64,000 bases of DNA from Cafeteria roenbergensis (lineage: Eukaryota > Sar > Bigyra > Bicosoecida > Cafeteriaceae), in the NCBI GenBank assembly GCA_008330645.1, contig VLTN01000014.1:186001-250000 (forward strand). The letters run 5' to 3'. How positions within the stretch are numbered: position 1 is the first letter of the stretch; each line of letters begins with the position of its first letter. Under the pieces are notes generated by a model. That model saw only the letters and a program-made list of their open reading frames with translations, searched no databases and was not told where the DNA came from. Below are positions 1 through 8,755 of this stretch, in pieces. The translations under genes were made by a program, and so were the position numbers.

Positions 1-17
1 CATCAACCACGTGGCCA

Positions 18-18
<1 letters not shown>

Positions 19-92
<74 letters not shown>
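19..92. repeat. (CA)37 microsatellite
   Basis: A perfect CA dinucleotide run of 37 units lies at the left edge of the window, upstream of the RAP-domain gene. It gives spurious Thr-His or Cys-Val reading frames on both strands, which I do not regard as coding. Its position suggests an upstream flank rather than a transcript. Confidence 0.97.
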
Positions 93-95
<3 letters not shown>

Positions 96-638
96 GCGCA
101 CGCGCACAAAAGAAGAGTTTATGCTCAGAGACTTTGCTTGTTCCTCTTCAAGGCTGCGAGGCCAAGGTTTCACATGGTTCTCTGCGTGCTGGGCACAAGC
201 AAGAGTCAAGAGTGAGCTCCCGGAGGATCCTTACAATCGTGCTCATTCCAGCCACGCCCCCGTCGAGGACAGCACCGTCACAGCGCGTGGGCGGACTCTG
301 ACTGCCCGAGCGGTTGTTGCACTCTAAGCCCAAGACGCAGGCTGCCAAGGCGTGCGCCACCTGACCACACACGCCCAACTTCGTCGGCTGGCGGCCCTGG
401 CGTGCCTGTGCTCAGTGTTTGTGAGCAGGAGCGAGGATGGCGCCGCATCGGCATCGAAAGCCGGCTGTCTCGAGCGGCTCTGTCAGCGGCTCTGCCCAGC
501 AGTGCCTCCGCGGTTTTTGGCCCAAGCGGGGTAGCGCGCACGGAGCGAGCGCTCTGACCGTCGAGGGAGGCTGTGGGCCAGGGAAGGGCGCAGTTACAGG
601 ACGCCTGGCTGGTGCTGCGCGAGCTTGCCAAGCGTGGA
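93..638. other. Upstream flank of the RAP-domain gene, no supported gene
   Basis: No frame in this stretch shows a recognisable domain. An ATG at 437 opens a frame different from that of the RAP gene, and a possible 3' splice site (gggcgcag) ends at 590, so a short 5' exon of the RAP gene could lie here. I could not place one convincingly. Confidence 0.4.
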
Positions 639-3600
639 ATGTCTGCCCCGCAGGTGGCTTTGCGACGCGTATTTCGCAGCCGCCGCTGCGTGCGGGCAGT
701 GGGCGGGGCAGCACCAGCGAGATGGGCGTCGGCAAGGCCCCGTTTGGCTGGCCCGTTTGCGCCACCCGAGTCGCCCGCTGCGTGGAGAGCGCTGGCTGCC
801 TCGCAAGCAAGCGGGGAAGCGCGCAGCGAGAGTTGGGCAGGCGAGGCTGCAGCCCTCGTGACGAGCCTGGGGCGCCTCGGGCACAAAGCGATCCCCGCCG
901 GAGAGGCGCTTCCCCTCCTCAATGCAACGGGTCGCTTGCTTGCCGGTGGGCCTGGTGTGTCGGTCAGCGCGACCGAGGCACTGCGCATCGGCAAGTCGGC
1001 CGTCGCAGCAGCGCCGCGGCTGCCTGCAGCATACACCGAGGGCCTTCTGCAGTGCATGCGCGGTGCTGCAACCCGGCTACTGGGCGACGGTGGCGGGTCC
1101 CAGGCCAGGGGCGCCGGCGTGGGCCACGGCCTCGACGAGAGAGGCCGGCCGCTCGTCCGGCAGCAGCAGGAGCACGAGCAGCGGGTGCGGCTTGCGTCCG
1201 AGGCGCTTGCCTCTCTGTCCGTCCAGCAGCTGGGGGCTTGCTTGGAGCTCGCTGCAGCTGGGGCGCGCCTGGAGGCATCAACGGCCGCCTCGCCAAACGC
1301 CGCCAGCGCTGCCAGCGTGCCAGCAAACCATTCGTCGCAGCGCTGGGCTTGGCGCCTGGCCGACGCCGTCTCCGCCGAGCTGGCTGCCCGTGAGACTCTC
1401 GACGCTGCTGCGGAAGGGCGAGCAACGGGAAGCCCCCCGGCGCTCTCCAGCCTATTGCAGGCCGCCCCGTGGCTTGACCGACGCCCAGGCGACCATTCGA
1501 CGACGAACGCTGCCGAGTCGCCCTCTCGGAAGCGGGCCCCCCAGCCGCTGCTTGCTGCCGTGCGCTGGGACACGCGACTGGACTCCGCCGCGCTCGGTGC
1601 CACTACCAGCAGCAGCAGCGCCACTGCTGGCGGAGCAGGGTCGCGGGGCAGCCGCGGCAGCGACGGCGGGTCGGCCCGATTTCTCAGAGGGCCCCAGGCG
1701 CTTCGACCGGCAGAGCTTGCAGCAGCGCTGCGCGACACAGCGTCGCTCAGGCAGTCCGCGCAGGCTGCGGGAAGGCAGCGTTTCCACGAGCTGAGGCAGA
1801 TGCTGCTGCGAACTGCGGCGAGCAGGATGCAGGCGGCGTCGGCGCTGGGTTTGGCGTCCCTTCGAGCGGCGGCTGAATTCCCCGCAGAGCAAGCCTCGGA
1901 GCCGTCGCTGGGCCCCGACACCTGGTCCCACTTCATGTCTTGGCTGTGCAGTGGGGACGCCCCCCCCTCGGTGCGGCGGGCCGCCGGGGATCTCACCACG
2001 GTGACCGCACTGTCTGCCGCCGCCTCGGCGCTGGCGTCCCCAGGGCTGATGGGATCCGCAGCGCTCCACGGACCCGCAGCAGCTGCCGCCCTTTCAGGCC
2101 GGACCGACGACGTGGTCGCGGCCCGCGCTCCGGCCAGCCGGCCGGCCGCCCCGGCCGTTGCCCGGAGGCAGGCGGGACCCGATCGGCTATCGGACCCGGC
2201 AGAGCTGCTGGCGCTCTCGGCGCTCGGGAGCGCCTTGTCAGCCGCAGGCTCCTCGTCGCGGCTCCTAGCGATTCGGGGCAGGCTGTCGCCGGCGGTGGCG
2301 ACAGCGGCTGCCGGAAATGGCGGAGACCCAAATTGCCGGGCGCTTCACTCCTGGGTGGTAAGGGAGGGTGACGATCGCCGAAACGTCAAGCACGCCCTCA
2401 GTCGGGGCGCCCTCAACGCCGCCGCTGCCGTGCTGGTGAGGCTGGCTCGACGGGGAGGAGTGTCGCCTCAGGCTGCGGCCGAGAAGCTCTCCTGGATGCT
2501 TCTGGCAGCAAGGCCAGCACCTCGAGCCGGAGGAGCCTCCGCTGGAGCTGGGACAGGGGGCAGCGCCGCTGCTGCCGGCGGCGGTAGTGGTGGCGCTGCT
2601 GCCGGCGGTGGTAGTGGTGGCGCTGCTGCCGGTGGTGGCAGTGGTGGCGCTGCTGCCGGTGGTGGCGGTGGCGACGGTGGCCTCCCGGTGGCGGCTGCGG
2701 GTGCTGGCGGAACGGCTGCGTCCCGGCCGCCGACGTCGCCGAGCCCCCCTCGCTTCTCCCCAGAGGCTGCTGGCATCGTCTGGGCAGCAGGCAGCATTGC
2801 CCATGCGGCGGCTTCGTCCTCCGCGTGGAGCCCCCCACCCAGCGAGCCCTCGGCCCGCTGGGACGGCGGCTGGCCGGCTGGCAAAGCCGCCGCGTCCTCG
2901 ACGGCCATCACGGTTCGGCTTGCAGAAGCGCTTCTCGAGAGCGGAGTGCTGGAGGACTCTGCAGGCCCCGCTCGCGCCGGCCACGATCCCTCCGCTGGCC
3001 ATCCGGCCGCTGCAAGGCACGGGCGCGCGGTTCAGTCGCAACGCGCTGCCTCCTCCGTTGCCTACGGCGCCGCCTGCCTGGCCAACGCGCTCTGCGACGC
3101 ATCGCTCCCGCCCTCCCCCCCGCTCGCAACGTCGTCGGACGCCATCGTGGCCAGAGTCCTCTCGCTCTCGCGCCCAGCGCTGCCAGCGGCAACGGCTTCG
3201 CTGACAGCTGCCAGCCGGAACAACCCGCCGGACGCGGTCCAGCCGCACAGCAGAGCCGCTGCCATGGGGTTGTGGTCAACGGGCCTGCGCATCTCCTCCT
3301 TGGCCTGCCTGTGGAGGCGGCACTCTTCCGCGCCAGCCGGCCCGCCGTCCGGTTCCCAAATGGAGCCTGGCGGCGCCGTCGCTGCGGCCTCCCCGCCACG
3401 CCCGTCCCTCTCAGCAGCCTCCCAGCCATCCGGCCTGCTTGCGGGCGCAGCGGGCCGGGAGGACCTGCTCGCAGAGGCGGCGGCGACGGCGGCGGCAGCC
3501 TCGGCCGCCTGTGCTGCCATCATGCCGCACCTCGCCGCTTCCCCCGACGCGGCTTGGACGGGAGGGCCGGGGCTGTCCGCGTCAGGGCTCTGCCTGGTGC

Positions 3601-5912
3601 AGTCGGCGCTCGGGCGCAGCGTGGGCGCGGCTGACGTCATCGGATCGTCCATAGCCCGCCGGGCCGAAGACGGAGAAGCCTCTCTGGCAGAGCTGGAGGC
3701 CGGAGTCGCTCTCGGCGAGGCGAGAGGGGCGGCCATCGCTGCGTGGGCCGCGTGCGTCGCGGAGCTGGAGCGCCGCTGCGCGAGGGGCGCAGTGTCGCTC
3801 TCCCCAACAGCGCCGGTGGAATCGGCAGTTCGTTTCGCCGACGTCGCTGCCGCCCTGCATGCCATTCGCGGCCTCGACTCGCCGGGCGTCACCAAGGACG
3901 ACGCAGCCCTCGCCCGGTCAGCCGAGGCCGCTCTGGCGGCCGCTGTAGCCCTGGCAGTGCGGGGCGCGCCGGCCGTGGTCGCCTCGGCCAGGGCCAGGGC
4001 CAAGGAGGCGTTGGGACTGGGGGCCGCCCCCGCCCAGGCAACGGCCGGGGTGCCCAAGGCCGAATCGCCCAGCGAGGCGGTCGCGTCGGTGGGCGACGTG
4101 CTCCCGAAGCACCCGCACCTCGCAGACGTGCGCGCGGCAGCCATGGCGCTGGCCGGCACGGCCACTGCTGCTGACGTCATCCGCAGGGGGGACAGCGCCG
4201 GCTCCCCCTCCCGCAAGCGATGGATCGTCGACATCGCTGCGGCAGCGCGGGCCGCTCGAGGGGGCGAGAGCCAAGCTGCCGCCGCACAGCCCCCAGCAGC
4301 CCCAGCAGGGCCGCCCCCCCCCAGAGGACGAGGCACACGGTCGTCCGACGAAGACGTGGAGCAAACGTGGTCCGAGGCGGCCGCCGAGGAGCAGTCCTCG
4401 CTTGCGGCCGCGGCGGCCGCCAGAGCCGCAATGGCAGGCCTTCGAGCGGATCGCGGCGCTGCCGACGCGTCGGACGGCATCGCCCTCCGCTGGGGGCTCT
4501 ACGCACGCATCCTGCACGCGGCAGAGCAGCGCGTGCCGGCGGCAGCCCTGGAGTCGCTCAGCGCCGAGGCAGCGGCTCTGCCGCTCCACAGGCTGCGCGG
4601 AGTCGGCGCGTCCCACGGCCCGCTTCACGCCGCAGCGGCGCGGCGCATTGCCTCTCGCCTCAGCGCGCCAGGCGGCAGGGCTACGAGCGGCGGCAGCAGG
4701 ACGTCGAGGCAGCATCTGTCGCCGCAGCCGCCAGTGCGCCACAGCGCAGGGCCGGACCTGCTGGACCTGAGCGCCGACGTCCTCAGGGAGCTCACCCTGG
4801 CCAGATGCTGGCCAGCAGAGCTTGTTGAGGCGGCCGCCAGAGCCGCCGAGCAGGCGTCGTCGACGTCTTCTCTGCCGTGGTGGACCGCCGCTCGCCTGCT
4901 GGAAGGCTTGGCGCCGCTGTCCGGTGTGTCCGCTCATGCCCGGTCCGGGGTGGCCGCAGCGGTTTCGGCGCTGGAGGCCGCTCTGCAGCAGGCCAGGCTT
5001 CCCGCCAGCCACTCCTCGCCGTGGTCCTCGTCGTCGTTCTCGTCCTCCGCCGACGACGCGTCGCTGCTTACCCGCTGCAAGGCCCTCCGGGCCGTGGCTC
5101 TGGCAGCCTCCGACCCCGGGGGCGTTCGAGCGCTCGGCCCCTGGCTGGCGAGCTGGCCGGGGCTGGAGGCCGATGCTGCGCTTCCTGCCTCACCCGTGCC
5201 GGGCGCGCTGTTTCGTGTCGCGCAGCGGGTGCTGGTCGCTGGCTCTGCCGAGGCGGCGGGCGTGTGGGAAGCGCTGGGGCTGACTGCCCAGTCCGCCGGC
5301 GCCATCCTGACAGCGGCGTCCCAGCCTTGTGCTGGCGGCTCGCGTGGCTCTGCCGCAGGCGCGTCTCAGGGGTCGGCTCTGCAGGCGGAAGTGGAGCGTG
5401 CGGCGGCGCGAGCGGGACTGCGCGGGCGACGCGAGTGGAGCGTGCCGCTCTGCCGGCAGAGCCGGCTGGGAGCTTCCTCGCCATGCGACACGCCGGGGCT
5501 GTCCGTGACGGTGGACCTGGCTCTGCCGGACCGCGGTGTCGTGGTGGAGGTCGACGGTCCCTCCCACTTCGTTGCGCCCCAAGACCCCCTGCTGTGGGGG
5601 TTCAATCCGTACGCTGGTGCAGTGGTGATGAGCGATGCGGAGCGACGCCTGAGCATGCGCGTGGGTCCTCTGGAGGGCGTGCTGGGCGACGTGTCGGCCG
5701 GTGACGTGGCGGGCCGGCTGGCGGCCTCCCTGAGGGAGGGCATGCCGACGCCTGAGACGGAGCTGCGCGACGCGGCGTTGCGTGCGAGCGGGTGGCGCGT
5801 GGTGTCGCTGGGGCTGCCCGACGTCATGGAGGGGCTGAGCGGCGGGAAGAATGGCCTGGCGGACCTGCTGATGCGGCGGGTCACTGAGGCCGAGGAGCAG
5901 GGCCGCAGGTGA
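639..5912 (+). CDS. RAP-domain RNA-binding protein, probably organellar
   Basis: A single open frame of 1,757 aa from the first in-frame ATG; the frame is open further upstream but only through a GTG. The C-terminal part (about residues 1620-1757) carries the RAP signature: a hydrophobic strand, VEVDGPSHF, then ELRDAALRASGWRVVSL. RAP proteins (FASTK and octotricopeptide families) act in mitochondrial or plastid RNA processing and translation. The N terminus (MSAPQVALRRVFRSRR...) is Arg-rich and lacks acidic residues, as expected of an organelle transit peptide. The long middle is Ala-rich and probably helical, with a Gly/Ser/Ala repeat near residue 645. About 55 residues separate DGPSHF from the closing helix-strand, longer than usual. 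The gene converges on the next one. A 573-aa antisense frame at 278-1999 has no domain and is treated as a shadow. Upstream exons cannot be excluded. Confidence 0.8.
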   Translation: MSAPQVALRRVFRSRRCVRAVGGAAPARWASARPRLAGPFAPPESPAAWRALAASQASGEARSESWAGEAAALVTSLGRLGHKAIPAGEALPLLNATGRLLAGGPGVSVSATEALRIGKSAVAAAPRLPAAYTEGLLQCMRGAATRLLGDGGGSQARGAGVGHGLDERGRPLVRQQQEHEQRVRLASEALASLSVQQLGACLELAAAGARLEASTAASPNAASAASVPANHSSQRWAWRLADAVSAELAARETLDAAAEGRATGSPPALSSLLQAAPWLDRRPGDHSTTNAAESPSRKRAPQPLLAAVRWDTRLDSAALGATTSSSSATAGGAGSRGSRGSDGGSARFLRGPQALRPAELAAALRDTASLRQSAQAAGRQRFHELRQMLLRTAASRMQAASALGLASLRAAAEFPAEQASEPSLGPDTWSHFMSWLCSGDAPPSVRRAAGDLTTVTALSAAASALASPGLMGSAALHGPAAAAALSGRTDDVVAARAPASRPAAPAVARRQAGPDRLSDPAELLALSALGSALSAAGSSSRLLAIRGRLSPAVATAAAGNGGDPNCRALHSWVVREGDDRRNVKHALSRGALNAAAAVLVRLARRGGVSPQAAAEKLSWMLLAARPAPRAGGASAGAGTGGSAAAAGGGSGGAAAGGGSGGAAAGGGSGGAAAGGGGGDGGLPVAAAGAGGTAASRPPTSPSPPRFSPEAAGIVWAAGSIAHAAASSSAWSPPPSEPSARWDGGWPAGKAAASSTAITVRLAEALLESGVLEDSAGPARAGHDPSAGHPAAARHGRAVQSQRAASSVAYGAACLANALCDASLPPSPPLATSSDAIVARVLSLSRPALPAATASLTAASRNNPPDAVQPHSRAAAMGLWSTGLRISSLACLWRRHSSAPAGPPSGSQMEPGGAVAAASPPRPSLSAASQPSGLLAGAAGREDLLAEAAATAAAASAACAAIMPHLAASPDAAWTGGPGLSASGLCLVQSALGRSVGAADVIGSSIARRAEDGEASLAELEAGVALGEARGAAIAAWAACVAELERRCARGAVSLSPTAPVESAVRFADVAAALHAIRGLDSPGVTKDDAALARSAEAALAAAVALAVRGAPAVVASARARAKEALGLGAAPAQATAGVPKAESPSEAVASVGDVLPKHPHLADVRAAAMALAGTATAADVIRRGDSAGSPSRKRWIVDIAAAARAARGGESQAAAAQPPAAPAGPPPPRGRGTRSSDEDVEQTWSEAAAEEQSSLAAAAAARAAMAGLRADRGAADASDGIALRWGLYARILHAAEQRVPAAALESLSAEAAALPLHRLRGVGASHGPLHAAAARRIASRLSAPGGRATSGGSRTSRQHLSPQPPVRHSAGPDLLDLSADVLRELTLARCWPAELVEAAARAAEQASSTSSLPWWTAARLLEGLAPLSGVSAHARSGVAAAVSALEAALQQARLPASHSSPWSSSSFSSSADDASLLTRCKALRAVALAASDPGGVRALGPWLASWPGLEADAALPASPVPGALFRVAQRVLVAGSAEAAGVWEALGLTAQSAGAILTAASQPCAGGSRGSAAGASQGSALQAEVERAAARAGLRGRREWSVPLCRQSRLGASSPCDTPGLSVTVDLALPDRGVVVEVDGPSHFVAPQDPLLWGFNPYAGAVVMSDAERRLSMRVGPLEGVLGDVSAGDVAGRLAASLREGMPTPETELRDAALRASGWRVVSLGLPDVMEGLSGGKNGLADLLMRRVTEAEEQGRR
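2568..2681 (+). repeat. 27-bp coding tandem repeat (AAAGGGSGG)
   Basis: Three units of 27 bp start at 2568, 2595 and 2622, followed by a diverged fourth. They encode AAAGGGSGG inside the RAP protein. The units differ at only a few third positions, which points to recent slippage or unequal exchange within the coding sequence. Confidence 0.9.
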
Positions 5913-6162
5913 CGGCGGCAGCGCCCTGTCTCTCTTGCCGCGGCGCTGCGGGCCAGCCCGCCTTTGGGAGCGTGTGCGCGCTTCCTGTGTGTGTGGGGCG
6001 CGGCTGGGCGGGCGGCGTGGCTTGCTCGAAAGCCGCCGATTCGCAGTTGCTGCCGCAGCGGGAACGCAGAGGGGCGGCATCGAACGCAAAGCTGCACGCG
6101 TCGCGCCTGTGTTTGCAGCGCGCCAGCGAGCGCCAGCTCATGCAGTGGGCTCTTCGGCAGGC

Positions 6163-6776
6163 TCAGCACTGGGGGGGGCGCGTGAAGTCGGGGTACTGCG
6201 CCGAGCATGCCTCGCCCATGTGCTTGTACGGCGTGACGCTGTTAAAGCCGCGGAGGTCGATAGTGTAGCTGCCCATGACGTAGCAGTAGGGGGAGCCTGG
6301 GTCGGTGTCGCGGCAGACCTGGGGGATCTCGGACTGCTGCTTGAAGAACGCCAGGGTGTACGCGTCGGCGTTGTCGAACTCAACGCAGTTGATCTCGTCA
6401 TCGGCGATGCCGTAGTGGCGGAAGAGCCCCGCGGCCTTGTAGATGGAGCAGGCGTAGCTGTCGCACACCATGGAAGGCCCGTCCGGGTACATCCAGGAGT
6501 CCTGCTCTGGGATTGAGTACAGCTCCCCGAACGTCATGCCTTGCTTGGCAGCGGCGTTGGCGACCTCGGTGATGGAGTCGGCGCCCTTCCACGAGGCCCC
6601 GTTGCTCAGCCGGAAGTTCATGGCGTAGGTCACGAACTTGGTTGCAATGTCCGCGTCGACGTCCTCGATAATGCGGAAGAGCACCTCGGCCGCGTGCCAG
6701 TCAAGGGGCTTGGGGAAGTTGCCGCCCGGAACGTCCTGGAACTGCGAGCAAAGGACAACGGGGCGGGGTGGTGTGT

Positions 6777-6807
<31 letters not shown>

Positions 6808-8099
6808 GGCAGGGGCTCGAGGCGCGACGCGATGCGGGGAGCGCCGGCCGCGGGGCCGGGCGGGGGCGGAGGTGCCCCAGAGTGCGGCCCGCGCGGGGCA
6901 GGCGGCGCCTGGCGCGGTCTCACGGTCCAGAGGAAGTTGTGGTAGCCGTAGGGGTAGCCGAGCGTGTACTCGATCCAGTTATTGGCCGCCTGTGTGTCCC
7001 ACACGCCGGGGGCGCGGAGCTCGTCCTTGAGCTGGAGGAGGGTGACTGTGTAGTTGCAGGCCAGGGACATGGCGATCCAGTCGTCCCAGGCGGTCTTCTG
7101 GATGTTCGGGTTGGGCCAGTAGGCGTCCTTGTCGGTGGACTCGACCACGAAGAGCTGGTTGAGGGGCCCGATGCGCACGGCCATAGCGATGTGCGACGTG
7201 GCCTCGCCCGTGCCGAACTGCTCCAGCGTGCCGAGGCCGTCGGCCCGGTGAATCGCAAGCATGTCACCCGTGTTGATGTCCTTGGCGTCGATGCCAGTGA
7301 AGATCTTGGTTCGGTCGACGGTCGTGAGGTTGAGATACTGCTTGATGAAGTCGCGGTTCAGCTTCATGCTCGCGGCGTCCAGCTCCGGGCCACTGGTCAG
7401 TGCGGGCACGAAGAGGCTCACCGTGTCGAGGATTTGCGTCACGGTGTCAGCAAAGCCGCCGTAGAAGCGGAGGATGCGGACGCCCTCGCGAGCGGTCCAT
7501 TCTGCAGCGCCAGCCGGCGTGTCCACGTTGGCAATGGGCACAGAGTGCACTCCAAGAGCATCCAGCGACACCAGCTGGAAGGTTGCCGCGGTTGCGATGA
7601 GGTACAGCTCGTCGCAAGGGGACGCCTTGGCGCCTGCAGTTGCAAAGGTCAGGTTGAACGAGGGCGCACCGCTTGACGGGTCCGTCCCGGTCGCGTACGC
7701 TGACACCGTCACCGAGCTGAAGCAGCGCGAGTTGTTCAGGCTAAGCCGGGACACGGGGACGGGCTTGGGCACCGTGGCTCCGAACGTTGGGTTCACCCCG
7801 GGCAGCTTGACGCCGCCAACGAACTCGGGGATGAAGCCGTAAAAGCTGCCCGCGATGTCGGGCGGGGTTCCGGGGGGCGTGCCAGCCGCCCGCGAGGCAG
7901 ACGAGGCGAAGCCGCGCGCCACCGGGGTGAGGACCTCGTTCAGCTTCAGGGCCACGTCCGAGACCATGTCGGACACGGAACGTCCGGCGCGGATCGAAGC
8001 CCCCAGTTGAAGCTTGCGAGTGATCTCCTGCAAGTCCAAGTTGGAGGAGGCAGTGGCCGCGGCGGCCATTGCCAGGACGGCAACAAGGATGGAGCGCAT
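6163..8099 (-). CDS. Secreted permuted papain-fold (YiiX/NlpC-P60-like) protein
   Basis: Two exons, 8099-6924 and 6741-6163, joined in phase 0 across a GTGAGA...CAG intron of 182 bp; 584 aa. The first ATG gives a clean signal peptide (MRSILVAVLAMAAAATAS), so the product should enter the secretory pathway or a lysosome-like compartment. Residues about 290-310 read GDML...TSHIAMAV, followed by VVEST. This is the GD-x-L plus SHVGI strand pattern of circularly permuted NlpC/P60 enzymes (YaeF/YiiX, LRAT, PPPDE), where the catalytic His comes before the Cys. The expected nucleophile follows in DSYACSIYKAAGLF (Cys about 490). Asn-x-Ser/Thr sites and many Cys in exon 2 suit an extracellular or luminal protein. 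Substrate is unknown: amide, thioester or acyl transfer are all possible. The neighbouring helicase lies upstream on the same strand. Confidence 0.7.
6772..6810. repeat. Intronic (GT)n plus G-run
   Basis: A GT run is followed directly by about 20 consecutive G residues, all inside the intron of the papain-fold gene. On the coding (minus) strand it reads as a C-run followed by CA repeats, shortly upstream of the 3' splice site at 6742, so it probably serves as the polypyrimidine tract. Confidence 0.85.
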
Positions 8100-8755
8100 G
8101 CTGCTTGCCCGCGGGTAGTGCGCGGGGCTCGAGTGGCGGCGGCCCCGGGAGCGCGAGACTGCGCGCCGCCGCCTTGGCCAAGACCCGTCGCCGCCTCTGC
8201 CGCTGAGTGCCAAATTTTTCCTCGTCGATGCAGTTGCAGCTGCGCGATTGCTTGACTCCAGCTGCACCACAACGCCGCCCCAGGCTTGCCATGGCGCCAG
8301 CGCAGGGGCAATCGTGTGGATGGGCACCGCAAGAGCGGGCAGGGCCGGGGTGATCGTCGCCGGGGGGAGCGGGTGAGAGGGCAAGGCCGCGGGCAGCGCG
8401 CTGGCTCGGGCGCGCATGGTCCTTTGGGGCACGTGCGTGAGGCTGGCTCTGGGTCTGCGACGGACGACCGCGCAGCCATTCATCCTGCCGGCGGCACTTC
8501 CTGGGCGCGCGCGCGTGTAAAACTCGCGGCTCGACGCAGCGCGACGCACGCTGCCCTCGCCTCGCTGGGCCAGCGCACCCCTCGCGATTTAGGCCCGTGG
8601 CGGGGTCCGCCCGCGTGAGCTGCGAAGCATTGCCAGACTGTTGGGACCGAGCCCACCTCCCCGGCGGAGAAGAAAGCCCGAGAAGCTCGCCCCCCTCCAC
8701 ACACACAAGCACACACACTCGCACCACTCCCCGCCTCCAGAGGACCCCAAGGCAG
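8100..8755. other. Spacer between papain-fold gene and helicase gene
   Basis: These 656 bp separate two minus-strand genes and should contain the helicase 3' end and the promoter of the papain-fold gene. I see a short T-run near 8214-8220 and CA-rich sequence at about 8697-8720. No frame here shows a domain. Confidence 0.5.

Noticed and set aside
278-1999. 573-codon antisense frame opposite the RAP gene
   Set aside because: No domain and Ser/Arg/Ala-rich composition typical of the complement of a GC-rich coding sequence. The plus-strand frame carries the RAP domain.
3062-4480. 472-codon antisense frame
   Set aside because: Complement of the Ala-rich RAP gene with no motif; an expected shadow in GC-rich DNA.
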